From: Galaxea fascicularis
Taxonomy: Eukaryota; Cnidaria; Anthozoa; Scleractinia; Euphylliidae
Assembly (NCBI GenBank): GCA_948470475.1
Contig: OX419343.1
Span: 22,014,821 to 22,078,820, forward strand
DNA: 64,000 nt
Direction of reading: 5' to 3'
The notes beneath the pieces are model-generated. The model saw only the letters and a list, made by a program, of their open reading frames with translations, searched no databases and had not been told where the DNA came from. Positions within the stretch are counted from its first letter, which is position 1; each line of letters opens with the position of its first letter. A program made the position numbers and the translations under genes. Below, one piece after another: positions 1-12,800 of the stretch.

Positions 1-331
1 TGATATATTTCATATACATAATTCTCATCTTGGCTGGGGCGTGGGTGGGGGGGGGGGGGCAATACCTGAAAATTTTGCAGATCAACGCCGGTTGAAGCTA
101 GTCGAGCCATTTGAGGTCATTGTGTAGCCAAGAGGAACTGACCCACTCTGTCGAAAACGTTGTTTCAAAGTCGAGCACAAGCCCAGCTTTTGAAGTTCGT
201 GCATGCACAGAAGGCAAATTTTGTGGGTTGAAAACTTTTTGGGTTGAAACTATGAAGAGATTAGAACTGCAATGTATCGTAAAATGTAGAACTAAGTCAA
301 AAGTTAAATAAATTAAGAAAAGGCAGCTTAC

Positions 332-527
332 GTGTTCCAGAATCGTTCTCTTTTCCTGAAAATGACAGATTGAGGACTTCCGTATCATCCTTCCATTCGA
401 CCTTGAGATATTTTTCCGACGTAAACGATTTTATGGCTTCTGGCTTATCAGTAACTGGTAAGTTACATCGATTTAAAGAGAACTCTCGAGATCTCGACAA
501 CATTGGAAGCAAAACAAGCATTCCAAC
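332..527 (-). CDS. Internal exon, paralogue of the gene at 53923-55644
   Basis: I do not recognise the family. Read on the minus strand, the segment is preceded by a good acceptor (pyrimidine-rich, TTGTGTACAG, then GTTGGAATG) and followed by the donor GTAAGC. The exon is 196 bp, the same length as its duplicate at 55449-55644. The reading frame is open throughout and begins VGMLVLLPMLSRS, which could be the hydrophobic part of a signal peptide. It continues through KYLKVEWKDDTEVLNLSFSG to NDSGT, and roughly ten of 65 residues differ from the other copy. The later exons of this paralogue would lie before base 1, so the gene is cut by the window edge. Equal length, equal splice sites and a conserved frame argue for a real exon rather than a chance ORF. 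Confidence 0.65.
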
Positions 528-2399
528 CTGTACACAAGAAAGAGGAGAGAAATGATAGTAGATAACCTTCGTACACGTACACTTATGACATTTATTACCA
601 AGGGGCATAATTTATTTTATGCAGCCTGTAACGGGATTAATTATCCCGGATGAGTCACATCCTAGCCCTAATTATGTTTATATTTAAACGCAGTGCACAC
701 GGGTACAAGCCTCTTTCTTTCGTACTGCTGTGGCGTCGAGCCATCTGCAAGTAAACACAACGCCATGCTTGTGTTCCAGTGATTTTACTAGCTCACGTGT
801 TTTCTTAATACATGCGCATAATTATGACTGATTAACGACATTACAACTGCTTCGGTGCTGAGCAAGCAGTTCCGCACCCCATTCTCCCCAACAGCAACAT
901 CGGTACCATCGTAATCATGTTTGAGGCAAGTCAGGCGTGTTTGCCCTCACCTTCTGCTGGGAACAGGTTCTCGTTTCCAGATTTTTGTAATTTGATATGA
1001 TATCAATAAACGGCCACTTAGCTAAGTGACCAAATTATGCCAGATAATTGTTTCAGTTTCGTCCCCTTTCCCAGCAAACTGAGTTCAGCCCTAGCAATGC
1101 ACATTGTTAAATACATTTGTAAGCGAGCAAGGGGTATAAATATTTTCAAAATTTTACAATCTATTTTCTCTGGTTGACTGAAACACGTTTGATTAGCACA
1201 TCTAGTGATTACCAAACTTAAATAACAACAAGATCTTACAACATTGGTAATCCATGTCTGTGATTCTGATGGCCTTCCAAGGTTTACTGAAAGTAAACGA
1301 TGTTTTAACCATATCATATGACTGTCACAATTTTCACGCGGTGTTCAATCAATCAAACTTTATTTATGGAAGGTAACACGTAATAGTGGCAACGCTAATA
1401 AACTTGTGGCCCAAAACAGAAAAGTTAAAAATTGAAAAATATAAATTAATATTAATTACATACAATAATGTAAACTAGAAGAAACCATACAGTGATGGCT
1501 ATTGTCTACGGGAGTCAATGAAGGTGACAAGTCACATGAAAATTTTGCAATTGTAGGGGCACGAAAAATTTGTTTTCTGCATGGTTTGCTGTGAAGTTTG
1601 CAGTTCAAAATACCTTAATTGCACACAGGTAATTAAACTCGATTTTTGAGCAGCTGCAGCTTTGAAATGCCAACGTTATTTTCTTCCTGGAAGCAAATTA
1701 TTCTCGTTTTTAGTACAACTTCGTTGACCGTTTTAAGGCTAGTTGTAGTGAAATTGATCATCTGTTATGCGATATTCACGACTGAGAAGAATTCTCGGAA
1801 ATCCATTTGTTTATCTTACTAATGTAAAAAAAAAAAGAATTCTATCATTATCAATGACGTCATAAGTCAATCCATTTGTAGTGTACAGTATTGTTTTAAA
1901 AGATCTCAAGATGATCACCATTCACATCTGGTGCAAAATTTGTTGTTGACTGATGTCTTACCATTTTGCTCTGTCACGCGCGCTTTCTCAACTAAAACTG
2001 AAATCCAGTTTTGCTCGTACGTACGTTTGCTATGTTATCTAGTGTAAAATAACAGTTTGGCAGTATGACCACTCGCCTACGGCTAGTGATTGCACTTGAG
2101 TTTTGAACATTTTATGAAGTCATTTTTTATGATCCCGACAGGAATACAGACGATAGAAAACTGAACTGTTTAAATTAGATACTTTTTTGTATCTATTTTG
2201 TTACATGCTGATCACCTTTGAGTGACACAATGAACAGAAAACAATCAGTAAAATGTTTCTGTCGAGGTAGTATCGACTGATCAATAACGCCTGAAAAAAC
2301 TGATGTTTAAACTAATAAGCTCTCCATCTAGATTTTTTGTGCTTAAATCTGATAATGTAATGCAATTCAAGGTGGGACTGGGATTTATCCCTCCGCTTT
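528..2399. other. Gene-poor stretch of copy A
   Basis: No convincing coding exon was found. The stretch is AT-rich and matches 55645-56985 closely, including a shared block near 1340-1500. A short reading frame around 850-930 on the minus strand begins with a hydrophobic run, but its frame and possible donor are not preserved in copy B, so it is not annotated. At about 1990-2005 copy B carries the 3.05-kb insertion described at 56994-60040, and copy A shows the uninterrupted site. Confidence 0.6.
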
Positions 2400-2645
2400 A
2401 TCTATATTTCTAACCGTAACGAGCATGCTATCCCTCTTTTTATTGATGCCAATATCCTAACTCTAACATTTTCTTATTATGAATTTCTTGCTAACTTGAT
2501 GTATGATGTCCGACATGGAATCTCACCAAAAAGTACCCAAGCTTTATTTGAGTATGTCTCTAGTATCCATCAATATAATACTCGATCCCCTGAGTCCCAC
2601 AATCTCTACATATCCCGACTGTCCATTCCAAATAAAAGAAACGCA
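2400..2645 (+). mobile_element. LINE reverse-transcriptase 3' fragment (CR1/L2-like)
   Basis: Translation of the plus strand gives the C-terminal part of a non-LTR reverse transcriptase polyprotein. It contains the run RNEHAIPLFIDANILTLTF, followed by a segment with IHQYNTRSPESHNLYISR. The HxYNTR motif lies just before the usual LWNxLP end in CR1/L2-like elements (family knowledge). The fragment is truncated on both sides and absent from copy B, where the equivalent position (about 60602-60830) holds unrelated AT-rich sequence. It is a dead fragment inserted in, or retained only by, copy A. Confidence 0.7.
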
Positions 2646-5209
2646 ATGCAATGCAATGTGTTGACAGATCTTATTATACACTGTAGACTTATGCATGCTT
2701 CCAACGAAAAGCATGCTTTGAGGTCAGTAAAACCTTATAAGTACTGTACCATACTAGTTATTGACTGTTGATACTTTTTAAAACAGATTATGACTGCTAT
2801 GAAATGTTGTGTAAGGGCTGCAACTCAGTTGTAAGTCAGAGCTCTAAATTGAAAATAAAGTTTATGCAAATTGAACTCAGCGCAATCGACCGACCATGAA
2901 ATCAATTCGTTCCATCTTTGAAGCGCGTGGAATTTGAAGTTTGATCTTCTTCCAGTAGCTCGTAAGCTTACGACGGATTGATTCATTGCAGAAAACTGCT
3001 CGATCGTTGGGAATTGTGGCCTCCTATACGCGTGTTTATACACAGGAAGCCCCCTTTGCCCTGCAATTATGACTGCCGTTATCACCAAACTATTTTCCAT
3101 CCAATTAGCTCCAGAGGTCAATACATTCTTCGCTACAACAGCGAATTTAAGAAAGAAAGGGGACAAAAAGAAAATCTGATGATTTTAAATAACATGCTTT
3201 AGCAAACTTCCGGCATTTGGGTTGGTTGGTTCCATATTTGAACTCTTTTCATCCAAGACTGGAATTCCATCGCTCCTAATTTCTGTACTTATCATAATTT
3301 TCGGGCTCTTACTTAAAATCGTTTAAACCAGTTTACGTAATATTGTTTGTTTATATGCAAATCAATTGGTTGCGTTTTCAGAGCCAGTGGAGCATAGAAT
3401 CAACCGGAAGTATTTAGTTGTTCTTTGAAGCATAGCGGGTCCGTGTGCGACTCCCTGCTGAGCGTTGACGATAAAGCGTTTGATATGATATGCCGTTTAA
3501 AAGTTAAAGTCAAATATTTTCCTGCGGGTTGTTGTCGATGGAGTCAATTTCGATGCAATTTCGATGAAAACAAAGTCGATGCGGTCAATTTGCCTGCGGG
3601 TTGTTCTCGATGTTGTCAATTTGCAATTGCAAATTGCAATTGATGATACAGCTCTAGCTATCTGGCTTTTTCTATGAAAACTGTACAAACGAATTCCAAC
3701 AATGAGCTCATCTACCGCGTGAGCTCACAAATAATCTAATTGTTAAATATAATATCACATATGATCTAATTGTTTTAGTATAAATCTACTAGTCGTTCAA
3801 AACAAAACAAGTAAATTATCTAAATTCTCCCCGCAGACACTTGAAAACCCGAAGAAGTGGCTGTCATTTTGTTGACAACCGCCTCTACTCACTATCTATC
3901 ACAGATTGGATAGGGAATAGCATAGTCAATCAGGGACCGGCATTCATGATAGAACGCTAGTACATTTATATTTGTCTAAAGTGTATTAGTGTTTGTGTCC
4001 CGATGTACACTCCTTTTTTATAAGAATATTGTTTTTCCAACCAAGGCTGAGTTCCTATTTTTTTGGCGATTTTAGGCTGAAAATATTCTTGTGTATATTC
4101 TTAGATTAGAGCCAGACTGCAGTCAATAAAGCCTGATATGACATACCTTACTTCTTGCAGAAAGGTTATTAGCATCGGACATACAGCTAATACTAATGCT
4201 GTTTTTGTTCTTTGTTTTTTGGCTAGTTTTAACTGCCGTTAAGAATGAGGAAGAATTTCAGATTTAGTCAAATACGTATAATTGTATTGTACTCACAGAT
4301 TTGCCCCAAACAAAATTATATTCCTTTCCAGATCTCAGCCTCGGGCTTATTTTTAAAATTCCGCACATTTCAGCCTCTAGTCAATATTCTTAAAAATGAT
4401 AAATTTTGAAATGATAATCTTCTGCAAGTTTTACTTGTTTTTAATATCTTAGTAATAAGACCAAAAAAAAAAAAGAGTGAAAGGGACTTACCATCCACTT
4501 AATAACATCCATGTTCTTAAACAATATCGACAAGTAGTACTTAGTTGTGTGTCGTTTGTTCAAGTTAGACAGGCCTTTAATTTAAACCGTCTCTTAACAA
4601 TTGCGGAGTTTGTCGCAACATATTGGGGATGTTCCCAGTCGGTAATAATAGGTTGCTTAATTTATGTAGCAGTTAGAGGCGCGCGTTTAACTCCGCTAAG
4701 TCCAAACCTGTAATGTTCTTTAAGACACTTAAGAAAGCGGTGTGTTCTCTACCAGATGATTTTGTCTCTCAGAATACTATACTGTTTTCATCTGTTTTCA
4801 AGAGTGACCTCTTTCTTTTCTTGACTCAAAAATAGTTCAACTGAGGAACTCCCTTTTTTGCTTCCTCTTCCAATTTGCGATTATATTGTCTGTCATTGGT
4901 AAAAAGCGCCCGGGTTCATTTTGTGGATTTGTTTATACAGTATATCGGGGTCTTTGTTTCCTTGACTGAATTCAAAAGTAATTCAAACTGGGAATCTCTT
5001 TATAGGGGCAATAAGTTAATCGTGTAAAACTGAGTCCGATCACCTTAAATTACGTGTATCTTCACGCTCTCAAGGTTTTGCATCAGGTTTGGACAGACGC
5101 GATGGAGGAAATCTTAACGCTTTTTGTTACAATCCGAGTCAAGTCTGTTCACATTCAATTCCTCTGGGCTATTTTAACTAAAATATAGCAACTTAGTATT
5201 CAATCTCAC
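2646..5209. other. Gene-poor stretch of copy A
   Basis: The sequence aligns with about 60850-63200 in copy B. It contains short repeated words such as CTGCGGGTTGTTSTCGATG (3523-3541 and 3592-3612). I see no exon with splice sites and a frame conserved between both copies. Several ORFs of 60-110 codons exist here, but their frames are broken in the duplicate. Confidence 0.55.
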
Positions 5210-5444
5210 CTTGCTTGACATATTTGAGCGTTTTCGTTTGGCTCCACGATCAACAACAGCAGTAACCTCTCTGATTTCCCTAGGATCACGAATATTGCGA
5301 TCCCACTCGGCGTTCCAACCATCGAACGACACCGTCACCGTTTCTTTGCTTTTTGTTTCTTTTAATGACTGTGCGCAAACACCAGCTGACACAATCATTG
5401 ATCGCTTCTGCTTTAGAGCCACAAAGAAACTTCTCAAACGCCAT
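5210..5444 (-). pseudogene. Exon with Tudor/MBT-like segment, apparently frameshifted
   Basis: On the minus strand, ATG at 5444 opens MAFEKFLCGSKAEAIND. After a change of frame near 5395 the reading continues as KETVTVSFDGWNAEWDRNI and a basic segment (RGAKRKRSN). It ends at a strong donor, AAG/GTGAGA, at 5209/5210. A G-x-K-x-E-A stretch followed by V-x-V-x-FDGW-x-x-E-x-D is the layout of Tudor/MBT/chromo-barrel domains that bind methylated histone tails (family knowledge); the assignment here is inference from a short match. The frame change between the two halves means either a pseudogene or a sequencing error. Copy B lacks this segment altogether (it is missing between about 63200 and 63530), so the exon is unique to copy A. 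Confidence 0.4.
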
Positions 5445-6297
5445 GCTTGTCTACGATCACTGATTCAAAACAGGTTTTGATCTATCGAGAGACCCAGATG
5501 CTTTCAGTGCAAAACCCGCATTTGGTTGCTATGATACTTGCTAGGTCCAAACCCCCCTCGATCGTATTTACGCTAATCTGCGTATGTGTGAAATCATTGA
5601 TGCATAAATAGTGAATTACACACTTTGATCGTGTCGATGTCCTAATGGATATAATGTGGATAAATATTTTTTTTGGGGAAAAAATGACACTTAAGACAAA
5701 GTTTTAGTCCTGAGATTGTCTTAGTATTTGATTTTTATATTTCAGTTAATCGAAGAAAACAATGTTGATCGGTCACATTTATTTTTAGTGAACCAGGTTA
5801 CCGGTTTCTTGGATAGAGTTCGAACCGGATGCGAAACTCCATTGATTTAATAGGGCACGCCCTTCCTATGTGTTTTAATTATGAATACATTAACGTACGT
5901 CCCGTGATCCTGTGATTATAAAAAAAATTCCTGGCTGTTTATGGTTACAACAAATTAAGTGGCAGTCGCACTGGCAAAGGTATCGTATAATAACAAAGTT
6001 GGTTATCAGTGTTGATCTAAAACTTTCTGTAAGAACATGGTTTCGAATGACGGGATGGCAGCCGGCTGAGGAAGTGGAATAAAGATTCAACGAGGGGGCG
6101 GCTAAAAAGCTCAGCTAAGACACCTTTGAATTGACCTGTGAATGCTTCGTTATTGTTCCTTCTTGTTACCTTTCAGTGTGAAATTCGTAACAGGTGTTAT
6201 ACAGAATCATACAGCTGTTTCGGAAAACGTTGTCCAAAATAAGACAAACGCGTGAGCGACAACCTCTAAAGGCGAAATGGGTAGCAATAGTCCGTGG
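5445..6297. other. Gene-less stretch at the end of copy A
   Basis: AT-rich sequence with a block at 5641-6113 that matches 63531-64000 at high identity. The 5880-6110 segment is unusually well conserved between copies and is open in one minus-strand frame (5890-6090), but I cannot link it to a domain. Confidence 0.5.
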
Positions 6298-6583
6298 CTA
6301 CGAACTCCGCATGCTGATGCATAAGAACAGCGATATTCTTTTGATAAACGTCCAGAACCGACTAGCTGCGATCATACAGTAAATACCTACGATGACGGGC
6401 AATATTTTAGGATACATCGCAGATGAGATGGCGGCTATATATTCTTCACATATCGCCAGAAACGTATCCAACGCTAAGTAAAGGAAGAAAATTTCGGACG
6501 ACCAATCGATGTGTCCCAGACTACCTTCCGGGATTCTCGCGTACACCATTTGGCTTTCGTGAGGATAACCTTTCCCGAAACAG
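6298..6583 (-). CDS. Exon of a multi-pass membrane protein, possibly ABCG-type permease
   Basis: The minus strand has a good acceptor (TTTGTTTTTGCAATCAG) ending at 6584. It is followed by an open frame of about 95 codons beginning CFGKGYPHESQMVYARIPEG. Two strongly hydrophobic stretches follow, roughly IFFLYLALDTFLAICEEYI and ILPVIVGIYCMIAASRFW. The order of a first hydrophobic helix, a short polar EEYIAAISSAMYPK link and a second helix ending in a FW pair resembles the ABC2 membrane region of ABCG-type transporters; this is a tentative family resemblance. No clear donor is visible before the stop at 6298, so the exon may be terminal, truncated or degraded. It lies just beyond the end of the segment shared with copy B. 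Confidence 0.35.
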
Positions 6584-6870
6584 CTGATTGCAAAAACAAA
6601 AAAAAAGGCTAATTACTGACAATCGTTGGTGTCTATTACTGCGTCTTCAGTCCAGTGTTTAATCATGCAAGTCAGTGTATTGTTCAATAAGTACTGCTGA
6701 TACAGCAAGAAAACAAATAATATATATATATTTAGGCAAGCCTAAAAGCGGGGCTCCATAGTTATTTTCTTAATATTAGCATTTACAGATAAACTAATGT
6801 GGCAATGCCACAGGACTCGAGCCATGGCTTAAGTAAGGACTTCTCTATATTGTGATTATATATATATATA
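6584..6870. other. AT-rich spacer with TA microsatellites
   Basis: Contains short (TA)n runs at about 6719-6731 and 6857-6870. The second directly abuts the first array unit, where ATATATATCTGTCTTG replaces the GAGATATCTGTCTTG junction seen between the internal units. No gene seen. Confidence 0.6.
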
Positions 6871-9800
6871 TCTGTCTTGATTTACAAAAAGGTACCTCCA
6901 GGAATTTTTAGCAACAGTCTCATTTGAGGCTTGTTCAGTACTTTTTGACCACTTTTTCTGTGTCTTTCTGTTTTTAGTACACACATAATCGTGTTTTTAA
7001 TGCTATTTACATCTTTCCCCACCCCCCCCCCTTACCTCCTTCCCCTCTCTCCCCTACATATTATTTCCCACAATTCTCTTAGTGTCACAAGTCGCTAATT
7101 TGAAATCAGCGCGCGCGTTAGAAGTTGTTTTCAGTGGTCGGTTAATTTTCTACATTTGTTTTTGGCCGCCTACAGTGAAGTTTTCCGGAAGGCATCATTA
7201 AGCCTTATGAAGGAACAATTCTCACGATTGGCAAAGTCTGCCGTCGTCCAATATGTTACCGTATTCCGTCTCATTTTGGCTAAACGGGTGAAACACCGAT
7301 CTCGGGCTTGAGACGGAAAGGCATCATATTGCGAGCTTTGCTGTGGCCGGTGACGAGTCTCTGGCCTGAAAAAGTAGTTTGTAGGAGTCAGATCTATTCG
7401 GCGAGAGCAAAATTAAAGCTGATTTGTGACCAGGCCAGAGACTTAGTTCAATTTTTTTGTCAATACCGCCCTATATTTGTCCGTTTGAAAACGGATGGCT
7501 ACATCCGGGATCTTGAATAAATCGACTGTGTCAGCAAAGTCTACATGTGATGATTTATATGGGGAAAGCGAGAGTTATTGAGAGAGAGAGTAATTTGATG
7601 ATATTTTCCCCTTATCAAGTGTGGAAACATTGTGCCTGGTTGGTTGTGGATAACTTTATCAGTGCCGCGAACGTGGATAATTGTGTGATTTCCTCAACTT
7701 GTTTGACAGACGGATTTCAGGTATGTCGTGGTGCTCGTGTTATAAGAATAGTGTGTGCAAGCATAAAAACGCTTCGTGAGTGTTTAGCTGAAGTGATTTT
7801 GTCTTAGACAACCGATTCTGGGCTCAAGAACGGTAAATTCTGGATCTGTTTTAGTCGGGCATCTCGCTATGAGCCTGATAGTTTGCGAGACTGAAAGGTC
7901 ATAATTTCTGTGCTTTTAGTAAATGTTGTTTATTTCATTACAATTCTGTCGCTTTTGCCAAGATCGACTTTTCGTCTGTTTCCAGCGATTAATTTGTCGA
8001 TTTTAAGCCCTACCTAGCGACATTCAACTGTTTTTTACTCACCTCAGGGGTCAAATTGTTGCAACGCGCTTGAAATTTCTGTAGGTACGTTTTTGTAAAT
8101 TAAGACAGATTTTTAACATGTACAACACAAATCTAGCTGATGATGACTTTTGAACTCGGGAAATGCCACCAAAGACCTTGAAGTAGCTAGATATCTTTAC
8201 TTCAGATCTTACAAATCGACCTATTGCCTTATACTGGCTTGTTTCTGTGTGCTTGCAGGTCTAGCATTTGTCTTTATATTGACTTGAAAGACACAGAATT
8301 TGACTTGAATTTTGCTTATGAAAAATTTTGCGTTTTATTAAATTAACTGTTGTCCTTATGTTTTGGTAACGAAAATGCTATCTTAAAACACGTAACTACG
8401 GTCTAATACGGTCTGTTAGAGGATTAGTGTTGATTCTCTGCTATAGGGTTGAGATATCTGTCTTGATTTACAAAAAGGTACCTCCAGGAATTTTTAGCAA
8501 CAGTCTCATTTGAGGCTTGTTCAGTACTTTTTGACCACTTTTTCTGTGTCTTTCTGTTTTTAGTACACACATAATCGTGTTTTTAATGCTATTTACATCT
8601 TTCCCCACCCCCCCCCCCTTACCTCCTTCCCCTCTCTCCCCTACATATTATTTCCCACAATTCTCTTAGTGTCACAAGTCGCTAATTTGAAATCAGCGCG
8701 CGCGTTAGAAGTTGTTTTCAGTGGTCGGTTAATTTTCTACATTTGTTTTTGGCCGCCTACAGTGAAGTTTTCCGGAAGGCATCATTAAGCCTTATGAAGG
8801 AACAATTCTCACGATTGGCAAAGTCTGCCGTCGTCCAATATGTTACCGTATTCCGTCTCATTTTGGCTAAACGGGTGAAACACCGATCTCGGGCTTGAGA
8901 CGGAAAGGCATCATATTGCGAGCTTTGCTGTGGCCGGTGACGAGTCTCTGGCCTGAAAAAGTAGTTTGTAGGAGTCAGATCTATTCGGCGAGAGCAAAAT
9001 TAAAGCTGATTTGTGACCAGGCCAGAGACTTAGTTCAATTTTTTTGTCAATACCGCCCTATATTTGTCCGTTTGAAAACGGATGGCTACATCCGGGATCT
9101 TGAATAAATCGACTGTGTCAGCAAAGTCTACATGTGATGATTTATATGGGGAAAGCGAGAGTTATTGAGAGAGAGAGTAATTTGATGATATTTTCCCCTT
9201 ATCAAGTGTGGAAACATTGTGCCTGGTTGGTTGTGGATAACTTTATCAGTGCCGCGAACGTGGATAATTGTGTGATTTCCTCAACTTGTTTGACAGACGG
9301 ATTTCAGGTATGTCGTGGTGCTCGTGTTATAAGAATAGTGTGTGCAAGCATAAAAACGCTTCGTGAGTGTTTAGCTGAAGTGATTTTGTCTTAGACAACC
9401 GATTCTGGGCTCAAGAACGGTAAATTCTGGATCTGTTTTAGTCGGGCATCTCGCTATGAGCCTGATAGTTTGCGAGACTGAAAGGTCATAATTTCTGTGC
9501 TTTTAGTAAATGTTGTTTATTTCATTACAATTCTGTCGCTTTTGCCAAGATCGACTTTTCGTCTGTTTCCAGCGATTAATTTGTCGATTTTAAGCCCTAC
9601 CTAGCGACATTCAACTGTTTTTTACTCACCTCAGGGGTCAAATTGTTGCAACGCGCTTGAAATTTCTGTAGGTACGTTTTTGTAAATTAAGACAGATTTT
9701 TAACATGTACAACACAAATCTAGCTGATGATGACTTTTGAACTCGGGAAATGCCACCAAAGACCTTGAAGTAGCTAGATATCTTTACTTCAGATCTTACA

Positions 9801-12800
9801 AATCGACCTATTGCCTTATACTGGCTTGTTTCTGTGTGCTTGCAGGTCTAGCATTTGTCTTTATATTGACTTGAAAGACACAGAATTTGACTTGAATTTT
9901 GCTTATGAAAAATTTTGCGTTTTATTAAATTAACTGTTGTCCTTATGTTTTGGTAACGAAAATGCTATCTTAAAACACGTAACTACGGTCTAATACGGTC
10001 TGTTAGAGGATTAGTGTTGATTCTCTGCTATAGGGTTGAGATATCTGTCTTGATTTACAAAAAGGTACCTCCAGGAATTTTTAGCAACAGTCTCATTTGA
10101 GGCTTGTTCAGTACTTTTTGACCACTTTTTCTGTGTCTTTCTGTTTTTAGTACACACATAATCGTGTTTTTAATGCTATTTACATCTTTCCCCACCCCCC
10201 CCCCTTACCTCCTTCCCCTCTCTCCCCTACATATTATTTCCCACAATTCTCTTAGTGTCACAAGTCGCTAATTTGAAATCAGCGCGCGCGTTAGAAGTTG
10301 TTTTCAGTGGTCGGTTAATTTTCTACATTTGTTTTTGGCCGCCTACAGTGAAGTTTTCCGGAAGGCATCATTAAGCCTTATGAAGGAACAATTCTCACGA
10401 TTGGCAAAGTCTGCCGTCGTCCAATATGTTACCGTATTCCGTCTCATTTTGGCTAAACGGGTGAAACACCGATCTCGGGCTTGAGACGGAAAGGCATCAT
10501 ATTGCGAGCTTTGCTGTGGCCGGTGACGAGTCTCTGGCCTGAAAAAGTAGTTTGTAGGAGTCAGATCTATTCGGCGAGAGCAAAATTAAAGCTGATTTGT
10601 GACCAGGCCAGAGACTTAGTTCAATTTTTTTGTCAATACCGCCCTATATTTGTCCGTTTGAAAACGGATGGCTACATCCGGGATCTTGAATAAATCGACT
10701 GTGTCAGCAAAGTCTACATGTGATGATTTATATGGGGAAAGCGAGAGTTATTGAGAGAGAGAGTAATTTGATGATATTTTCCCCTTATCAAGTGTGGAAA
10801 CATTGTGCCTGGTTGGTTGTGGATAACTTTATCAGTGCCGCGAACGTGGATAATTGTGTGATTTCCTCAACTTGTTTGACAGACGGATTTCAGGTATGTC
10901 GTGGTGCTCGTGTTATAAGAATAGTGTGTGCAAGCATAAAAACGCTTCGTGAGTGTTTAGCTGAAGTGATTTTGTCTTAGACAACCGATTCTGGGCTCAA
11001 GAACGGTAAATTCTGGATCTGTTTTAGTCGGGCATCTCGCTATGAGCCTGATAGTTTGCGAGACTGAAAGGTCATAATTTCTGTGCTTTTAGTAAATGTT
11101 GTTTATTTCATTACAATTCTGTCGCTTTTGCCAAGATCGACTTTTCGTCTGTTTCCAGCGATTAATTTGTCGATTTTAAGCCCTACCTAGCGACATTCAA
11201 CTGTTTTTTACTCACCTCAGGGGTCAAATTGTTGCAACGCGCTTGAAATTTCTGTAGGTACGTTTTTGTAAATTAAGACAGATTTTTAACATGTACAACA
11301 CAAATCTAGCTGATGATGACTTTTGAACTCGGGAAATGCCACCAAAGACCTTGAAGTAGCTAGATATCTTTACTTCAGATCTTACAAATCGACCTATTGC
11401 CTTATACTGGCTTGTTTCTGTGTGCTTGCAGGTCTAGCATTTGTCTTTATATTGACTTGAAAGACACAGAATTTGACTTGAATTTTGCTTATGAAAAATT
11501 TTGCGTTTTATTAAATTAACTGTTGTCCTTATGTTTTGGTAACGAAAATGCTATCTTAAAACACGTAACTACGGTCTAATACGGTCTGTTAGAGGATTAG
11601 TGTTGATTCTCTGCTATAGGGTTGAGATATCTGTCTTGATTTACAAAAAGGTACCTCCAGGAATTTTTAGCAACAGTCTCATTTGAGGCTTGTTCAGTAC
11701 TTTTTGACCACTTTTTCTGTGTCTTTCTGTTTTTAGTACACACATAATCGTGTTTTTAATGCTATTTACATCTTTCCCCACCCCCCCCCCTTACCTCCTT
11801 CCCCTCTCTCCCCTACATATTATTTCCCACAATTCTCTTAGTGTCACAAGTCGCTAATTTGAAATCAGCGCGCGCGTTAGAAGTTGTTTTCAGTGGTCGG
11901 TTAATTTTCTACATTTGTTTTTGGCCGCCTACAGTGAAGTTTTCCGGAAGGCATCATTAAGCCTTATGAAGGAACAATTCTCACGATTGGCAAAGTCTGC
12001 CGTCGTCCAATATGTTACCGTATTCCGTCTCATTTTGGCTAAACGGGTGAAACACCGATCTCGGGCTTGAGACGGAAAGGCATCATATTGCGAGCTTTGC
12101 TGTGGCCGGTGACGAGTCTCTGGCCTGAAAAAGTAGTTTGTAGGAGTCAGATCTATTCGGCGAGAGCAAAATTAAAGCTGATTTGTGACCAGGCCAGAGA
12201 CTTAGTTCAATTTTTTTGTCAATACCGCCCTATATTTGTCCGTTTGAAAACGGATGGCTACATCCGGGATCTTGAATAAATCGACTGTGTCAGCAAAGTC
12301 TACATGTGATGATTTATATGGGGAAAGCGAGAGTTATTGAGAGAGAGAGTAATTTGATGATATTTTCCCCTTATCAAGTGTGGAAACATTGTGCCTGGTT
12401 GGTTGTGGATAACTTTATCAGTGCCGCGAACGTGGATAATTGTGTGATTTCCTCAACTTGTTTGACAGACGGATTTCAGGTATGTCGTGGTGCTCGTGTT
12501 ATAAGAATAGTGTGTGCAAGCATAAAAACGCTTCGTGAGTGTTTAGCTGAAGTGATTTTGTCTTAGACAACCGATTCTGGGCTCAAGAACGGTAAATTCT
12601 GGATCTGTTTTAGTCGGGCATCTCGCTATGAGCCTGATAGTTTGCGAGACTGAAAGGTCATAATTTCTGTGCTTTTAGTAAATGTTGTTTATTTCATTAC
12701 AATTCTGTCGCTTTTGCCAAGATCGACTTTTCGTCTGTTTCCAGCGATTAATTTGTCGATTTTAAGCCCTACCTAGCGACATTCAACTGTTTTTTACTCA

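Larger units (their letters stand above)
1..6113. repeat. Segmental duplication, copy A
   Basis: This block aligns in the same orientation with 55124-64000. Position 1 corresponds to about 55124, and the AAAAAGCTCA at 6104-6113 corresponds to the last ten bases of the window. Shared landmarks include the exon at 332-527 (55449-55644), the text starting at 1340 with ATCAATCAAACTTTATTTAT (56337), and the segments near 3400, 4500 and 5900. The copies differ by many substitutions and by several insertions. Copy B has an extra 3.05 kb at 56994-60040 and about 200 bp near 60360. Copy A has a LINE fragment at 2400-2645 and an exon segment around 5010-5620 that copy B lacks. The divergence looks too high for two haplotypes of one locus, so I infer an older duplication. 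Confidence 0.9.

Noticed and set aside
2825..3166. 113-codon minus-strand ORF
   Set aside because: The corresponding frame is broken in copy B and no splice sites or domain are apparent.
1..6113. Copies A and B as two haplotypes wrongly placed in one scaffold
   Set aside because: Divergence, several private insertions and 55 kb of unique sequence between them favour an old duplication, though only long reads can settle it.
7264..7300. Possible U2-like snRNA because of TTTTGGCTAA
   Set aside because: Only a ten-base word matches; the branch-recognition and Sm-site regions are missing.
7308..7807. Two small plus-strand ORFs (70 and 86 codons) repeated in each array unit
   Set aside because: They are identical only because the units are identical; no domain, no start context and no codon-level evidence. 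The first overlaps the hairpin stems.
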